13,548 bases of DNA from Candidatus Omnitrophota bacterium (GCA_016867095.1 VGKK01000022.1:1-13548); one strand, 5' to 3'. Positions 7,335-13,298 are shown, counted from the first letter of the stretch. The notes: generated by a model from the letters alone, not told the origin. Translations and numbers: made by a program.

Positions 7335-7994
7335 ATGAAAAATAATATATTAAAAACAGGACTCATCATATTCTTTAGCGTATCTTTGGCAGGGTGCACG
7401 TTTATATTCCAGCGGGGCAGGCGTTCGGATGTCCGCAAGATTCAGGAATTGACCCAGCAGTTAGACGAATTAAACGAGGCCAAGCGGCTCCTTGATGAAA
7501 GGCTGGCCCGGGAAATTCAAGATAAGCAGGTAAGGCTGCAGATGATGGAGAAGGGCTTGGTGATTACCTTTGTGGCCGATGTTTTATTTGATTCGGGTAA
7601 GGCCAAAATAAAACCCGAGACATATTCTGCCTTAGATAAAGTAGCGGAAGTCCTGCGCGAAAATGTGCCGCAGCTGAATGTCGGGATAGAAGGCCATACG
7701 GATAACCAGCCGATCAGGCTTTCAAATTGGAAATCTAATTGGGAATTATCTTCGGCGCGCGCCTTAAGCGTTTTACATTACCTAGTTGACAACAAGGGCA
7801 TTTCGCCCGAGCGCGTCTCCGCGATTGGCTACGGCGAATACCGGTCGGTCGCCTCTAATGAAACCAGCCAGGGCCGCAGGCTAAACCGCCGCGTGGAGAT
7901 TGTAATCTTACCCCAGGCAACAAAAGTAAAAGAATCTGCCGAATCGCAAGCTCCAGGGCCGCGGCTGAAAGAACCGCGGGAGAAGCTTAAGTAA
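7335..7994 (+). CDS. OmpA/MotB-like peptidoglycan-binding lipoprotein
   Basis: A 219-residue envelope protein. Residues 1-21 are a lipoprotein signal peptide ending in the lipobox SLAGC, with Cys21 as lipidation site. A charged helix with coiled-coil character (about 33-70) follows, then an OmpA C-terminal domain (about 75-195). The domain shows VLFDSGKAKIKP, GHTDN with Asp123 (diaminopimelate contact in the family), the MotB-type NWELSSARA with Arg142, GYGEYRSVASN, and the closing RRLNRRVEIVI. The last 25 residues are a charged, proline-rich tail. Its likely job is tethering the outer membrane to peptidoglycan; a stator role is less likely as no flagellar gene is near. AAAGGA sits 6 nt before the ATG. 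It is co-transcribed with the coiled-coil gene 24 nt downstream. Confidence 0.9.
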   Translation: MKNNILKTGLIIFFSVSLAGCTFIFQRGRRSDVRKIQELTQQLDELNEAKRLLDERLAREIQDKQVRLQMMEKGLVITFVADVLFDSGKAKIKPETYSALDKVAEVLRENVPQLNVGIEGHTDNQPIRLSNWKSNWELSSARALSVLHYLVDNKGISPERVSAIGYGEYRSVASNETSQGRRLNRRVEIVILPQATKVKESAESQAPGPRLKEPREKLK

Positions 7995-8018
7995 ATCAAG
8001 AATCAGGGAGAGGGCTTC

Positions 8019-8408
8019 ATGGAAGAGGGGTTAAAGAATAGATTAATTTTAATCTTGGCCATATTGGCCTTGATATTTTTTATCGCCACGATAGGTTCTT
8101 GCGCTAATGCCGGCCGGTTAAAGGCCAATCGCGATAAAGAAGTATTAAGCCGGATGGATTTAGAAGAAAAGATGAGCAAGTTTTCGCAGGAGAAGACCGG
8201 CATAGAGGAAAAATTAAAAGGCACGACCCAGGCATTGGAAGAAGAAAGGGCGGCGCATCAGGCTACCAAAAAGGCGTTACTGCAGGAACAATTAGTGAAT
8301 CAGAGTCTCAAGGAAGAGTTACAGAAGGTAGTTAAGCTTAAAGAGGCCTTGGAAGAAGACCTTAAGGAAGCGTTGGTTACCAGCAAAACAAAAAGTAAAC
8401 CCCGTTAG
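8019..8408 (+). CDS. Small membrane-anchored coiled-coil protein
   Basis: I do not recognise this 129-residue protein. Residues 1-8 are polar. Residues 9-26 form a strongly hydrophobic segment (LILILAILALIFFIATIG), followed at once by Cys28. This may be a signal-anchor, or a lipoprotein signal with a weak lipobox (IGSC). The remainder, about 40-118, is almost entirely Glu/Lys/Leu-rich heptad-like helix typical of a coiled coil, with a short basic tail. It lies 24 nt after the OmpA-like gene with its own AGGGAG ribosome site, so the two are probably made together and may act at the envelope. The stop codon TAG (8406-8408) falls in the loop of the operon terminator. Confidence 0.75.
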   Translation: MEEGLKNRLILILAILALIFFIATIGSCANAGRLKANRDKEVLSRMDLEEKMSKFSQEKTGIEEKLKGTTQALEEERAAHQATKKALLQEQLVNQSLKEELQKVVKLKEALEEDLKEALVTSKTKSKPR

Positions 8409-8424
8409 ACCACGGGGTTTTCTT
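8397..8424 (+). terminator. Rho-independent terminator overlapping the stop codon
   Basis: AAACCCCG (8397-8404) pairs with CGGGGTTT (8413-8420), followed by TTCTTTCCTTTT. The loop TTAGACCA contains the TAG stop of the coiled-coil gene. Confidence 0.8.
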
Positions 8425-8492
8425 TCCTTTTCCAATTTAACATTCCGTTCGTCCCCGCTTTGAAAAACGGGGCTTTCTGGGTCTAACGGGGT
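8399..8492. repeat. 13-bp long-range inverted repeat competing with the terminator
   Basis: ACCCCGTTAGACC (8399-8411) is exactly complementary to GGTCTAACGGGGT (8480-8492). Between them lies a smaller hairpin, CCCCG (8453-8457) with CGGGG (8468-8472). The left arm reuses the bases of the terminator stem, so the two folds exclude one another. Confidence 0.6.
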
Positions 8493-8538
8493 AAACAGAT
8501 GAAGTAGGGGGATTAAATTAAAAGACGCGCTGCGTTTT

Positions 8539-8565
8539 AAAAAAGGGGATAATGTCCCCTTTTTT
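8539..8565. terminator. Second hairpin terminator, symmetrical A/T-flanked
   Basis: AAAAAAGGGGA (8539-8549), loop TAATG, TCCCCTTTTTT (8555-8565): an 11-bp perfect stem with A-run and T-run, able to work in both directions. A smaller imperfect palindrome (TTAAAAGACGC / GCGTTTTAA, 8518-8540) precedes it. No gene lies in 8409-8830. Confidence 0.7.
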
Positions 8566-8569
8566 GTTA

Positions 8570-8623
8570 GTGAGGACATGACTTACGGAGCTCGGAGAGC
8601 GACGTAAGTCATATGTCCGAACT
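8570..8623. repeat. Structured palindromic repeat, copy 1
   Basis: GTGA, then the left arm GGACATGACTTACG (8574-8587), then GGAGC, an 8-nt centre and GCGAC, then the right arm CGTAAGTCATATGTCC (8603-8618) and GAACT. The arms pair over 14 bp with a 2-nt AT bulge on the right side. The same layout with different but complementary arm bases recurs at 9778-9874. Confidence 0.75.
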
Positions 8624-8729
8624 AACCCAGCACTAATTTTATACGACGCTTAAAGTTAGCTCATATGGGTTGCATTGGCATCAGCCCCTATGAGATAGAG
8701 ATAAGGGTTATAAAAATTAGTGCTGGGTT
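8624..8729. repeat. Long stem: perfect 17-bp inverted repeat with nested hairpin
   Basis: AACCCAGCACTAATTTT (8624-8640) is perfectly complementary to AAAATTAGTGCTGGGTT (8713-8729), 72 nt apart. Inside, CTCATATGGG (8660-8669) pairs with CCCCTATGAG (8685-8694) with one mismatch. No open frame of note inside; the structure suggests an RNA element or a small non-autonomous mobile element. Confidence 0.7.
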
Positions 8730-8741
8730 CAATTCGCAGAC

Positions 8742-8774
8742 GTCCTTGACATCTACGATGTCAAGGACTATAAC
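8742..8774 (+). promoter_or_regulatory. Promoter embedded in a perfect palindrome (candidate operator) for the DUF4912 gene
   Basis: TTGACA (8746-8751), a 17-nt spacer and TATAAC (8769-8774) form a strong sigma70-type promoter. Its -35 box and spacer coincide with a perfect 12-bp inverted repeat, GTCCTTGACATC (8742-8753) and GATGTCAAGGAC (8757-8768), separated by TAC. A regulator bound there would block polymerase, and the extruded DNA could form a hairpin. Confidence 0.6.
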
Positions 8775-8807
8775 TTATGTTGCTCCTACGGAGCTTCCGT
8801 AAGTTAT
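8770..8807. repeat. Leader hairpin before the DUF4912 gene
   Basis: ATAACTTA (8770-8777) pairs with TAAGTTAT (8800-8807), and inside it GCTCC (8782-8786) pairs with GGAGC (8790-8794) over a TAC loop. The arm bases resemble those of the two structured repeat copies, so it may be a diverged relative. Confidence 0.6.
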
Positions 8808-8830
8808 CTGCTCATTGAAGGAGGCGGGGT

Positions 8831-9781
8831 ATGGCAAAAGTAAAAACTCAAACGATTAAAAGAAAAGCAACCAGGCAGAGGAAGTCCGTGGTTACCAGGG
8901 AACCTGCCAAAAAGGAAATTTTTGGGGCGCAACAGGTAGCGGTAGAGCAGGCAAAGTTTTATCCGCCCCAGCAGGCGAGCCGTCCGGCTCGGGTAATGCC
9001 CCAGGAATTGCCTTTTGGATATGGCCAGGATAAGATTATCTTGCAGGTCCGCGACCCCTGGTGGATACACGCTTATTGGGAAGTGCGCAGCCAGATTTTT
9101 GACGCGCTCCGGGAACAATTGAAAGACGACTTTTATAAGGCCAGGCGCGTCTTACGCGTCTACGATGTCAGCTATATTATCTTTAACGGCAAAAATGCCA
9201 ACCGGTTCTTTGACATCCATATCCACGAACACAGCAATAACTGGTATATTGATACCGGCGGCCCAGGCAGGTCCTGGTGTGTGGATTTCGGGCTCTTGTT
9301 GGCCGACGGCAGGTTTATTACGATTGTGCGTTCAAACACCGTAGCTACGCCCCTGGCAGGCCCCTCGTGGATTACCGACGAAGAATGGATGATTCCCGAC
9401 GACGCCTTTGCCCGGCTTTATGGGATGGGTTTTGGTTTTGGCCGCAGCTCGCCGGTGGGAAAGGCCTGGCAGGAGCGGCTCAAAAAAGCGCTTTTCTCGG
9501 GAGTCTTTGCTTCTCCGGGGATGGCTAGCCCGGTAAAGAAAATCCCCGGCGCGAGGAAATTCTGGTTAGCCGTCAACACAGAACTGATTGTTTATGGCGC
9601 CACCGAACCCGACGCCAAAGTCACGGTCCAGGGCAACCCGATAAATTTAAGGCCGGACGGGACTTTTACTTTGCGTTTTGCCCTTCCCGACGGAAAGCAG
9701 GTTATACCGGTAAAAGCGGTGTCCTGCGACAACCAGGAAGAACGCGCCATTACCCCTGTAGTAAATAAGGAAACTAAGTGA
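8831..9781 (+). CDS. DUF4912 domain protein with C-terminal Ig-like region
   Basis: A 316-residue protein of unknown biochemical role. Residues 1-55 are basic and low in complexity (K/R/Q/P-rich), probably disordered. The DUF4912 core (about 60-200) is recognised by LPFGYGQDKIILQVRDPWWIHAYWEV and a following beta-rich part with FFDIHIHEHSNNWYID. The C-terminal part (about 240-310) looks like an Ig-like beta-sandwich (VNTELIVYGATEPDAKVTVQG, RPDGTFTLRFALPDG). DUF4912 genes commonly stand just before GH57/DUF1957 branching-type enzymes, as here, so a partner role in glucan metabolism is likely but unproven. No signal peptide is seen. AAGGAGG (8818-8824) lies 6 nt before the ATG. Its TGA stop abuts the left arm of structured repeat copy 2. 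Confidence 0.85.
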   Translation: MAKVKTQTIKRKATRQRKSVVTREPAKKEIFGAQQVAVEQAKFYPPQQASRPARVMPQELPFGYGQDKIILQVRDPWWIHAYWEVRSQIFDALREQLKDDFYKARRVLRVYDVSYIIFNGKNANRFFDIHIHEHSNNWYIDTGGPGRSWCVDFGLLLADGRFITIVRSNTVATPLAGPSWITDEEWMIPDDAFARLYGMGFGFGRSSPVGKAWQERLKKALFSGVFASPGMASPVKKIPGARKFWLAVNTELIVYGATEPDAKVTVQGNPINLRPDGTFTLRFALPDGKQVIPVKAVSCDNQEERAITPVVNKETK

Positions 9782-9874
9782 AGCCATAAGTTATGGAGCA
9801 CGCACCCGGCTTTATTAGAATAGCCGGTGTGCCGCCTTCTGCGGCAAATGCGACATAACTTATATGGCTGAACT
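9778..9874. repeat. Structured palindromic repeat, copy 2, with branched centre
   Basis: GTGA (containing the stop of the DUF4912 gene), then the left arm AGCCATAAGTTATG (9782-9795), then GGAGC ... GCGAC, then the right arm CATAACTTATATGGCT (9854-9869) and GAACT. The arm lengths, AT bulge, GGAGC, GCGAC and GAACT match copy 1. The centre is larger and holds two more hairpins: ACCCGGCT (9804-9811) with AGCCGGT (9822-9828), and GCCGC (9831-9835) with GCGGC (9841-9845). A three-way-junction-like fold is possible. Confidence 0.75.
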
Positions 9875-9876
9875 TA

Positions 9877-9941
9877 TCCTGCCGAGTATGGCGAAATTGT
9901 CGTAAGAGAATTTCGCCATATCTTACGAGGCGGGGCAGGAG
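9877..9941 (+). promoter_or_regulatory. Stem-loops that could hide the ribosome site of the GH57 gene
   Basis: TCCTGCC (9877-9883) is complementary to GGCAGGA (9934-9940), which covers most of the Shine-Dalgarno AGGAG (9937-9941) of the GTG at 9947. Inside is a perfect 12-bp hairpin, TATGGCGAAATT (9887-9898) with AATTTCGCCATA (9909-9920). Its loop bases CGTAAGA (9901-9907) can instead pair with TCTTACG (9921-9927). Confidence 0.5.
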
Positions 9942-9946
9942 CGAAA

Positions 9947-11524
9947 GTGAACAAAGGATATCTTTGTTTAGTATTGCACTGCCATCTTCCGTATGTGCGT
10001 CATCCGGAGCACGAAAATTTCCTGGAAGAGGACTGGCTTTATGAGGGTATTACCGAAACCTATATTCCTTTAATCCTGCTCTTTGAGCGGTTATTAAATG
10101 ACGGGGTTGATTTCCGGCTCACTATGTCTTTATCCCCGACATTAATCTCTATGCTGGGCGACAGGCTCCTGCAGGACAGGTATATCAAGCATATAAACAG
10201 GCTCATTGAATTGGCGCATAGGGAAGTTGAGCGGACGCGCTGGCAGCCCGAGTTTCAGCATTTAGCCAATATGTACCTGGGCCGTTTCTATGAATGCAGA
10301 AATACCTTTGAAAGGTATCATCGCAATTTAGCCGACGCCTTCAAAAGCTTTCAGGACGCGGGAAAATTAGAGATAATTACCTGCGGCGCCACGCATGGCT
10401 ATCTGCCCCTGATGGAAGTGGTGCGGCCTTCAATAAGGGCGCAGATTAAAGTGGCGGTAAGCCACTATGAAAAAGCGCTGGGCGCTAAGCCCAGGGGTAT
10501 CTGGCTTCCTGAATGCGGCTTTGTTCCCGGTTTTGACGAGCTCTTAAAAGAGGCGGGACTGAAATATTTCTTTAGCGACGCCCACGGGGTTTTGCACGGC
10601 AGCCCTCGGCCAAAGTACGGGGTATTTGCCCCTGTTTATTGCAAGGGCACAGGTGTTGCCTGTTTTGGCAGGGACCTGGAGTCATCCAAGCAGGTTTGGT
10701 CTTCTATTGAAGGCTATCCCGGCGATTATAATTACCGCGAATTTTACCGCGATATCGGTTTTGATTTAGATTATGAATATATCCGTCCCTACATACATCC
10801 CGACGGAGTGCGCATAAACACCGGGATAAAATACTACCGTATTACCGGAAGCGAAAATAAACAGCCTTATAATCCTTGCGCAGCGCAGGAAAAGGCCGCT
10901 GAGCAGGCGGGCAATTTTATGTTTAACCGCCAAAAGCAGGTAGAATACCTTTGTGATTTTATGGGCAAAAAGCCCCTGATTGTTTCTCCTTATGACGCGG
11001 AATTATTCGGCCATTGGTGGTATGAAGGGGTGATGTGGCTGGAATTTTTGCTTAGAAAAGTTGTCTTTGACCAGGACCAAATCCGCCTGGTTACGCCTTC
11101 GGAATATCTGGCGGAAAATCCGCGCAACCAGGTTATCACGCCTTCCTTGTCCAGCTGGGGCTGGAAGGGGTATAGCGAGATGTGGCTGCAGGGCGCAAAT
11201 GACTGGATTTACCGGCACCTGCACGCGGCCTCGGAGAGGATGACGGAATTAGCTAAAAGCTATCCCGAAACAGGCGGTTTAGTAAAACGGGCCTTAAATC
11301 AGGCCTTAAGGGAGCTGCTGCTTGCCCAGAGTTCAGACTGGGCGTTTATTATGGGCACCGGCACCCATACCAGCTACGCGGTAAAGCGCACCAAGGACCA
11401 TCTCTTGCGGTTTGCCCGCCTATATGAAGATATAAAAGCAGGCGCTATTGACGAAGGATGGCTTTCCGATATTGAATACAAGGATAATCTTTTCCCCGAG
11501 ATAGACTACCGCGTACACCAATAA
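9947..11524 (+). CDS. GH57 (DUF1957) 1,4-alpha-glucan branching enzyme-type glycoside hydrolase
   Basis: A 525-residue GH57 enzyme. Characterised relatives transfer alpha-1,4-glucan segments to make alpha-1,6 branches in glycogen-type polymers, in the cytoplasm. The (beta/alpha)7 barrel motifs are visible: LHCHLPYVRH (9-18, substrate-site histidines), WLPECGF with nucleophile Glu189, and SPYDAELFGHWWYEG with acid/base Asp350. These sit close to Glu183 and Asp354 of the Thermococcus branching enzyme. The family's AQSSDWAFIM motif lies near the C-terminus in a helical domain. The length fits a complete branching enzyme, though some relatives are amylases or 4-alpha-glucanotransferases. GTG at 9947 is the start, 5 nt after AGGAG, and the first residues begin the first barrel strand. 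It is paired with the DUF4912 gene. No terminator is seen after the stop. Confidence 0.9.
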   Translation: MNKGYLCLVLHCHLPYVRHPEHENFLEEDWLYEGITETYIPLILLFERLLNDGVDFRLTMSLSPTLISMLGDRLLQDRYIKHINRLIELAHREVERTRWQPEFQHLANMYLGRFYECRNTFERYHRNLADAFKSFQDAGKLEIITCGATHGYLPLMEVVRPSIRAQIKVAVSHYEKALGAKPRGIWLPECGFVPGFDELLKEAGLKYFFSDAHGVLHGSPRPKYGVFAPVYCKGTGVACFGRDLESSKQVWSSIEGYPGDYNYREFYRDIGFDLDYEYIRPYIHPDGVRINTGIKYYRITGSENKQPYNPCAAQEKAAEQAGNFMFNRQKQVEYLCDFMGKKPLIVSPYDAELFGHWWYEGVMWLEFLLRKVVFDQDQIRLVTPSEYLAENPRNQVITPSLSSWGWKGYSEMWLQGANDWIYRHLHAASERMTELAKSYPETGGLVKRALNQALRELLLAQSSDWAFIMGTGTHTSYAVKRTKDHLLRFARLYEDIKAGAIDEGWLSDIEYKDNLFPEIDYRVHQ

Positions 11525-11532
11525 ATAAATTT

Positions 11533-11669
11533 GTGTAATGTTAAATGTGTAATGTGTAATGCTCATGTAACGCTTGCTTGTGTAATGCAAAGGCTTTTTT
11601 ATTTTGTATTTCCGTTACACATTTATTTGCATTACACCCACATTACACGTTACACTTTACACATTACAC
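11533..11669. repeat. GTGTAATG / CATTACAC word array with inverted halves, upstream of uppS
   Basis: GTGTAATG or close variants occur at 11533, 11547, 11554, 11565 and 11580. After a core (11588-11613) the complement CATTACAC/CGTTACAC/CTTTACAC occurs at about 11613, 11630, 11641, 11648, 11655 and 11662. The whole 137 bp can fold as one long imperfect hairpin. The core ATGCAAA ... TATTTCCG also appears in the core of the ATCAGA array. Confidence 0.75.
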
Positions 11670-11679
11670 AGAACAATCT

Positions 11680-12411
11680 ATGATCGATAAAAATAATATC
11701 CCCAAACACGTGGCGATAATTATGGATGGCAATGGCCGCTGGGCAAAAGAGAAGGGCCTGCCGCGCACTGCCGGCCATCGCGCCGGAATTGACAGGATTA
11801 AGGAAATCGTCAATGCCGCGCGCGAATTGGGCATCCAGGCCATCACTTTTTTTGCCTTCTCTACGGAGAATTGGTCGCGGCCCAAAACAGAAGTGAATAT
11901 GTTGATGCGTTCTCTGGGCAATTTTTTAGAGCGCCAGATTAAGGACCTGGATAAGGATAATATCAGGTTCAGGGTTATAGGCAGGGAGCATCCTTTGCCG
12001 AAATACCTTTTGGCCAAGATTAAGGAATCGGAGAATAAAACCAAAGATAACAACGGCCTGACGGTAGTTTTAGCTTTAAATTATGGGGCCAGGCAGGAGA
12101 TAATTGACGCCGTAAAGAAATTAAGCAGCCGCGCGCTTGGGGGTAAGACGGATTTGAATGACCTGGAGGCCGAGGATTTTGGCCGTTATCTTTATACCGC
12201 CGGCCTGCCCGACCCGGACCTTTTAATCCGTACCAGCGGAGAGATGCGCATCAGCAACTTTTTGCTCTGGCAGCTTTCTTACGCGGAATTATATTTCCCC
12301 AGGGTTTATTGGCCGGATTTTAAAAAAGAGGATTTGGAAGAGGCGATAGAGGTTTACCAGAAAAGAGAGCGCAGGTTTGGAGGCATAGATGTTAATAAAG
12401 CGGATAATTAG
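11680..12411 (+). CDS. uppS: Isoprenyl transferase (undecaprenyl diphosphate synthase)
   Basis: A cis-prenyltransferase that adds isopentenyl units to farnesyl diphosphate to make the C55 lipid carrier for peptidoglycan and other cell-wall polymers. The product is 243 residues, normal for the family. The opening HVAIIMDGNGRWA carries the catalytic Asp16. TAGHRAG, FFAFSTENWSRP, ALNYGARQEI, the signature DLLIRTSGEMRISNFLLWQ and SYAELYF follow in order. ATG 11680 is chosen because the family begins a few residues before this motif. The frame is open back to 11578, but that stretch is the translated word repeat. No clear Shine-Dalgarno is seen. The end overlaps cdsA by 23 nt. uppS-cdsA-dxr is a widely conserved order. 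Confidence 0.96.
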   Translation: MIDKNNIPKHVAIIMDGNGRWAKEKGLPRTAGHRAGIDRIKEIVNAARELGIQAITFFAFSTENWSRPKTEVNMLMRSLGNFLERQIKDLDKDNIRFRVIGREHPLPKYLLAKIKESENKTKDNNGLTVVLALNYGARQEIIDAVKKLSSRALGGKTDLNDLEAEDFGRYLYTAGLPDPDLLIRTSGEMRISNFLLWQLSYAELYFPRVYWPDFKKEDLEEAIEVYQKRERRFGGIDVNKADN

Positions 12412-13183
12412 CACGATTATCCTTGCCGGGATTATCGCTTCAACCGTCTTGGTTGACTGGCTGTGCGGCCTGGCGATAACCATTTTTATTATCCTGGGGC
12501 TTTATGAATTCTTTACTATGCTGGAGCATAAAGGCATCAATATATATAAATATTTCGGCATTGCCATGGGCGCGGTAATCCCGCTTTCCATATTGTTCCG
12601 TTTTGAGCTTACCAAGGCCTGGGAATTGCTTTTTATCATTTTGACTTTATTATTTTTGATTATTATGCAATTCAGGCGCCGCGAAAATTCAGGCGTGATT
12701 GTGGGAATTTCTACCACTATATTCGGGATACTTTATGTGGCCTGGTGTTTCAGCTTTCTGATTAAGATAAGGTATATGGCCGGGGGCATAGGCCTTTTGG
12801 TTAGCGTGGTCTTGATTACCAAGGCAGGGGATATCGGGGCGTATTTAGTCGGCAGCCGCTTTGGTAAAACCCCTTTGATACCGCGCATCAGCCCCAAGAA
12901 ATCCGTGGAGGGCGCGATAGGAGGTTTGTTGTTTAGCGTCTTAGGCGCGTTAGCCAGCAGGGTTTTTTTACCGTTTTCTTATTTGCATATTGTTGCCCTG
13001 GGGGTATTTTTGGGCGCTTTAGGCCAGCTGGGGGATTTATCGGAGTCTTTGATGAAACGCGACTGCCAGGTGAAGGATTCGGGTAATTTTGTCCCCGGTA
13101 TAGGCGGGATATTGGATTTACTGGATAGCCTGCTTTTTACTGTTCCGGCATTTTATTTTTACTTGAGTATCGTATTAAAATAA
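12389..13183 (+). CDS. cdsA: Phosphatidate cytidylyltransferase (CDP-diacylglycerol synthase)
   Basis: Makes CDP-diacylglycerol from phosphatidate and CTP at the inner membrane, the branch point of phospholipid synthesis. The 264-residue protein is mostly hydrophobic, with about seven or eight membrane segments. Family motifs are DIGAYLVGSRFGKTPLIPRISPKKSVEG (148-175) and the C-terminal signature SLMKRDCQVKDSGNFVPG (220-237). The end of the signature reads PGIGGILDLLD, where the family usually has PGHGGILDRxD. So the usual His and Arg are Ile238 and Leu244, a clade variant or an altered enzyme. The start ATG lies within uppS, 5 nt after GGAGG (12379-12383), pointing to coupled translation. 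The strong context (uppS before, dxr after) supports the call. Confidence 0.92.
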   Translation: MLIKRIISTIILAGIIASTVLVDWLCGLAITIFIILGLYEFFTMLEHKGINIYKYFGIAMGAVIPLSILFRFELTKAWELLFIILTLLFLIIMQFRRRENSGVIVGISTTIFGILYVAWCFSFLIKIRYMAGGIGLLVSVVLITKAGDIGAYLVGSRFGKTPLIPRISPKKSVEGAIGGLLFSVLGALASRVFLPFSYLHIVALGVFLGALGQLGDLSESLMKRDCQVKDSGNFVPGIGGILDLLDSLLFTVPAFYFYLSIVLK

Positions 13184-13296
13184 AATGTAAAATTAAAAAT
13201 GTAAAATGCAAAATTGCAATGTAAAATTTAAAATTTTAAAAAGTTTTTTAATTTTAAATTTTTAATTGAATTTTTAATTTTTAAATTTTGAATTTA
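13184..13296. repeat. A/T word array (TAAAATG / TTTTTAA) with inverted halves, cdsA-dxr spacer
   Basis: The left half repeats AAAATGTAAAATT-type words, the right half TTTTTAATTTTAAA-type words. AAATTTAAAATTTTAAAAA (about 13225-13243) faces TTTTTTAATTTTAAATTT (about 13245-13262), almost complementary. The spacer is nearly pure A/T with no gene and no clear ribosome site for dxr. Part of the right half matches the array at 2738-2785. Confidence 0.7.
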
Positions 13297-13298
13297 CG

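Noticed and set aside
8319..8579. 86-codon minus-strand frame over the terminator region
   Set aside because: It crosses two terminators and the 3' end of the coiled-coil gene; the sequence is explained by the hairpins.
8804..9118. 104-codon minus-strand frame at the DUF4912 5' end
   Set aside because: Opposes the clear DUF4912 gene with its strong ribosome site and has no family features of its own.
9782..9869. tRNA or tRNA-like gene in the branched spacer
   Set aside because: There is a multi-branch fold, but the acceptor, anticodon and T-loop consensus bases are absent and the closing stem is 14 bp with a bulge.
11664..12053. 129-codon minus-strand frame across the uppS start
   Set aside because: Antisense to the invariant uppS motifs; no recognisable protein features.
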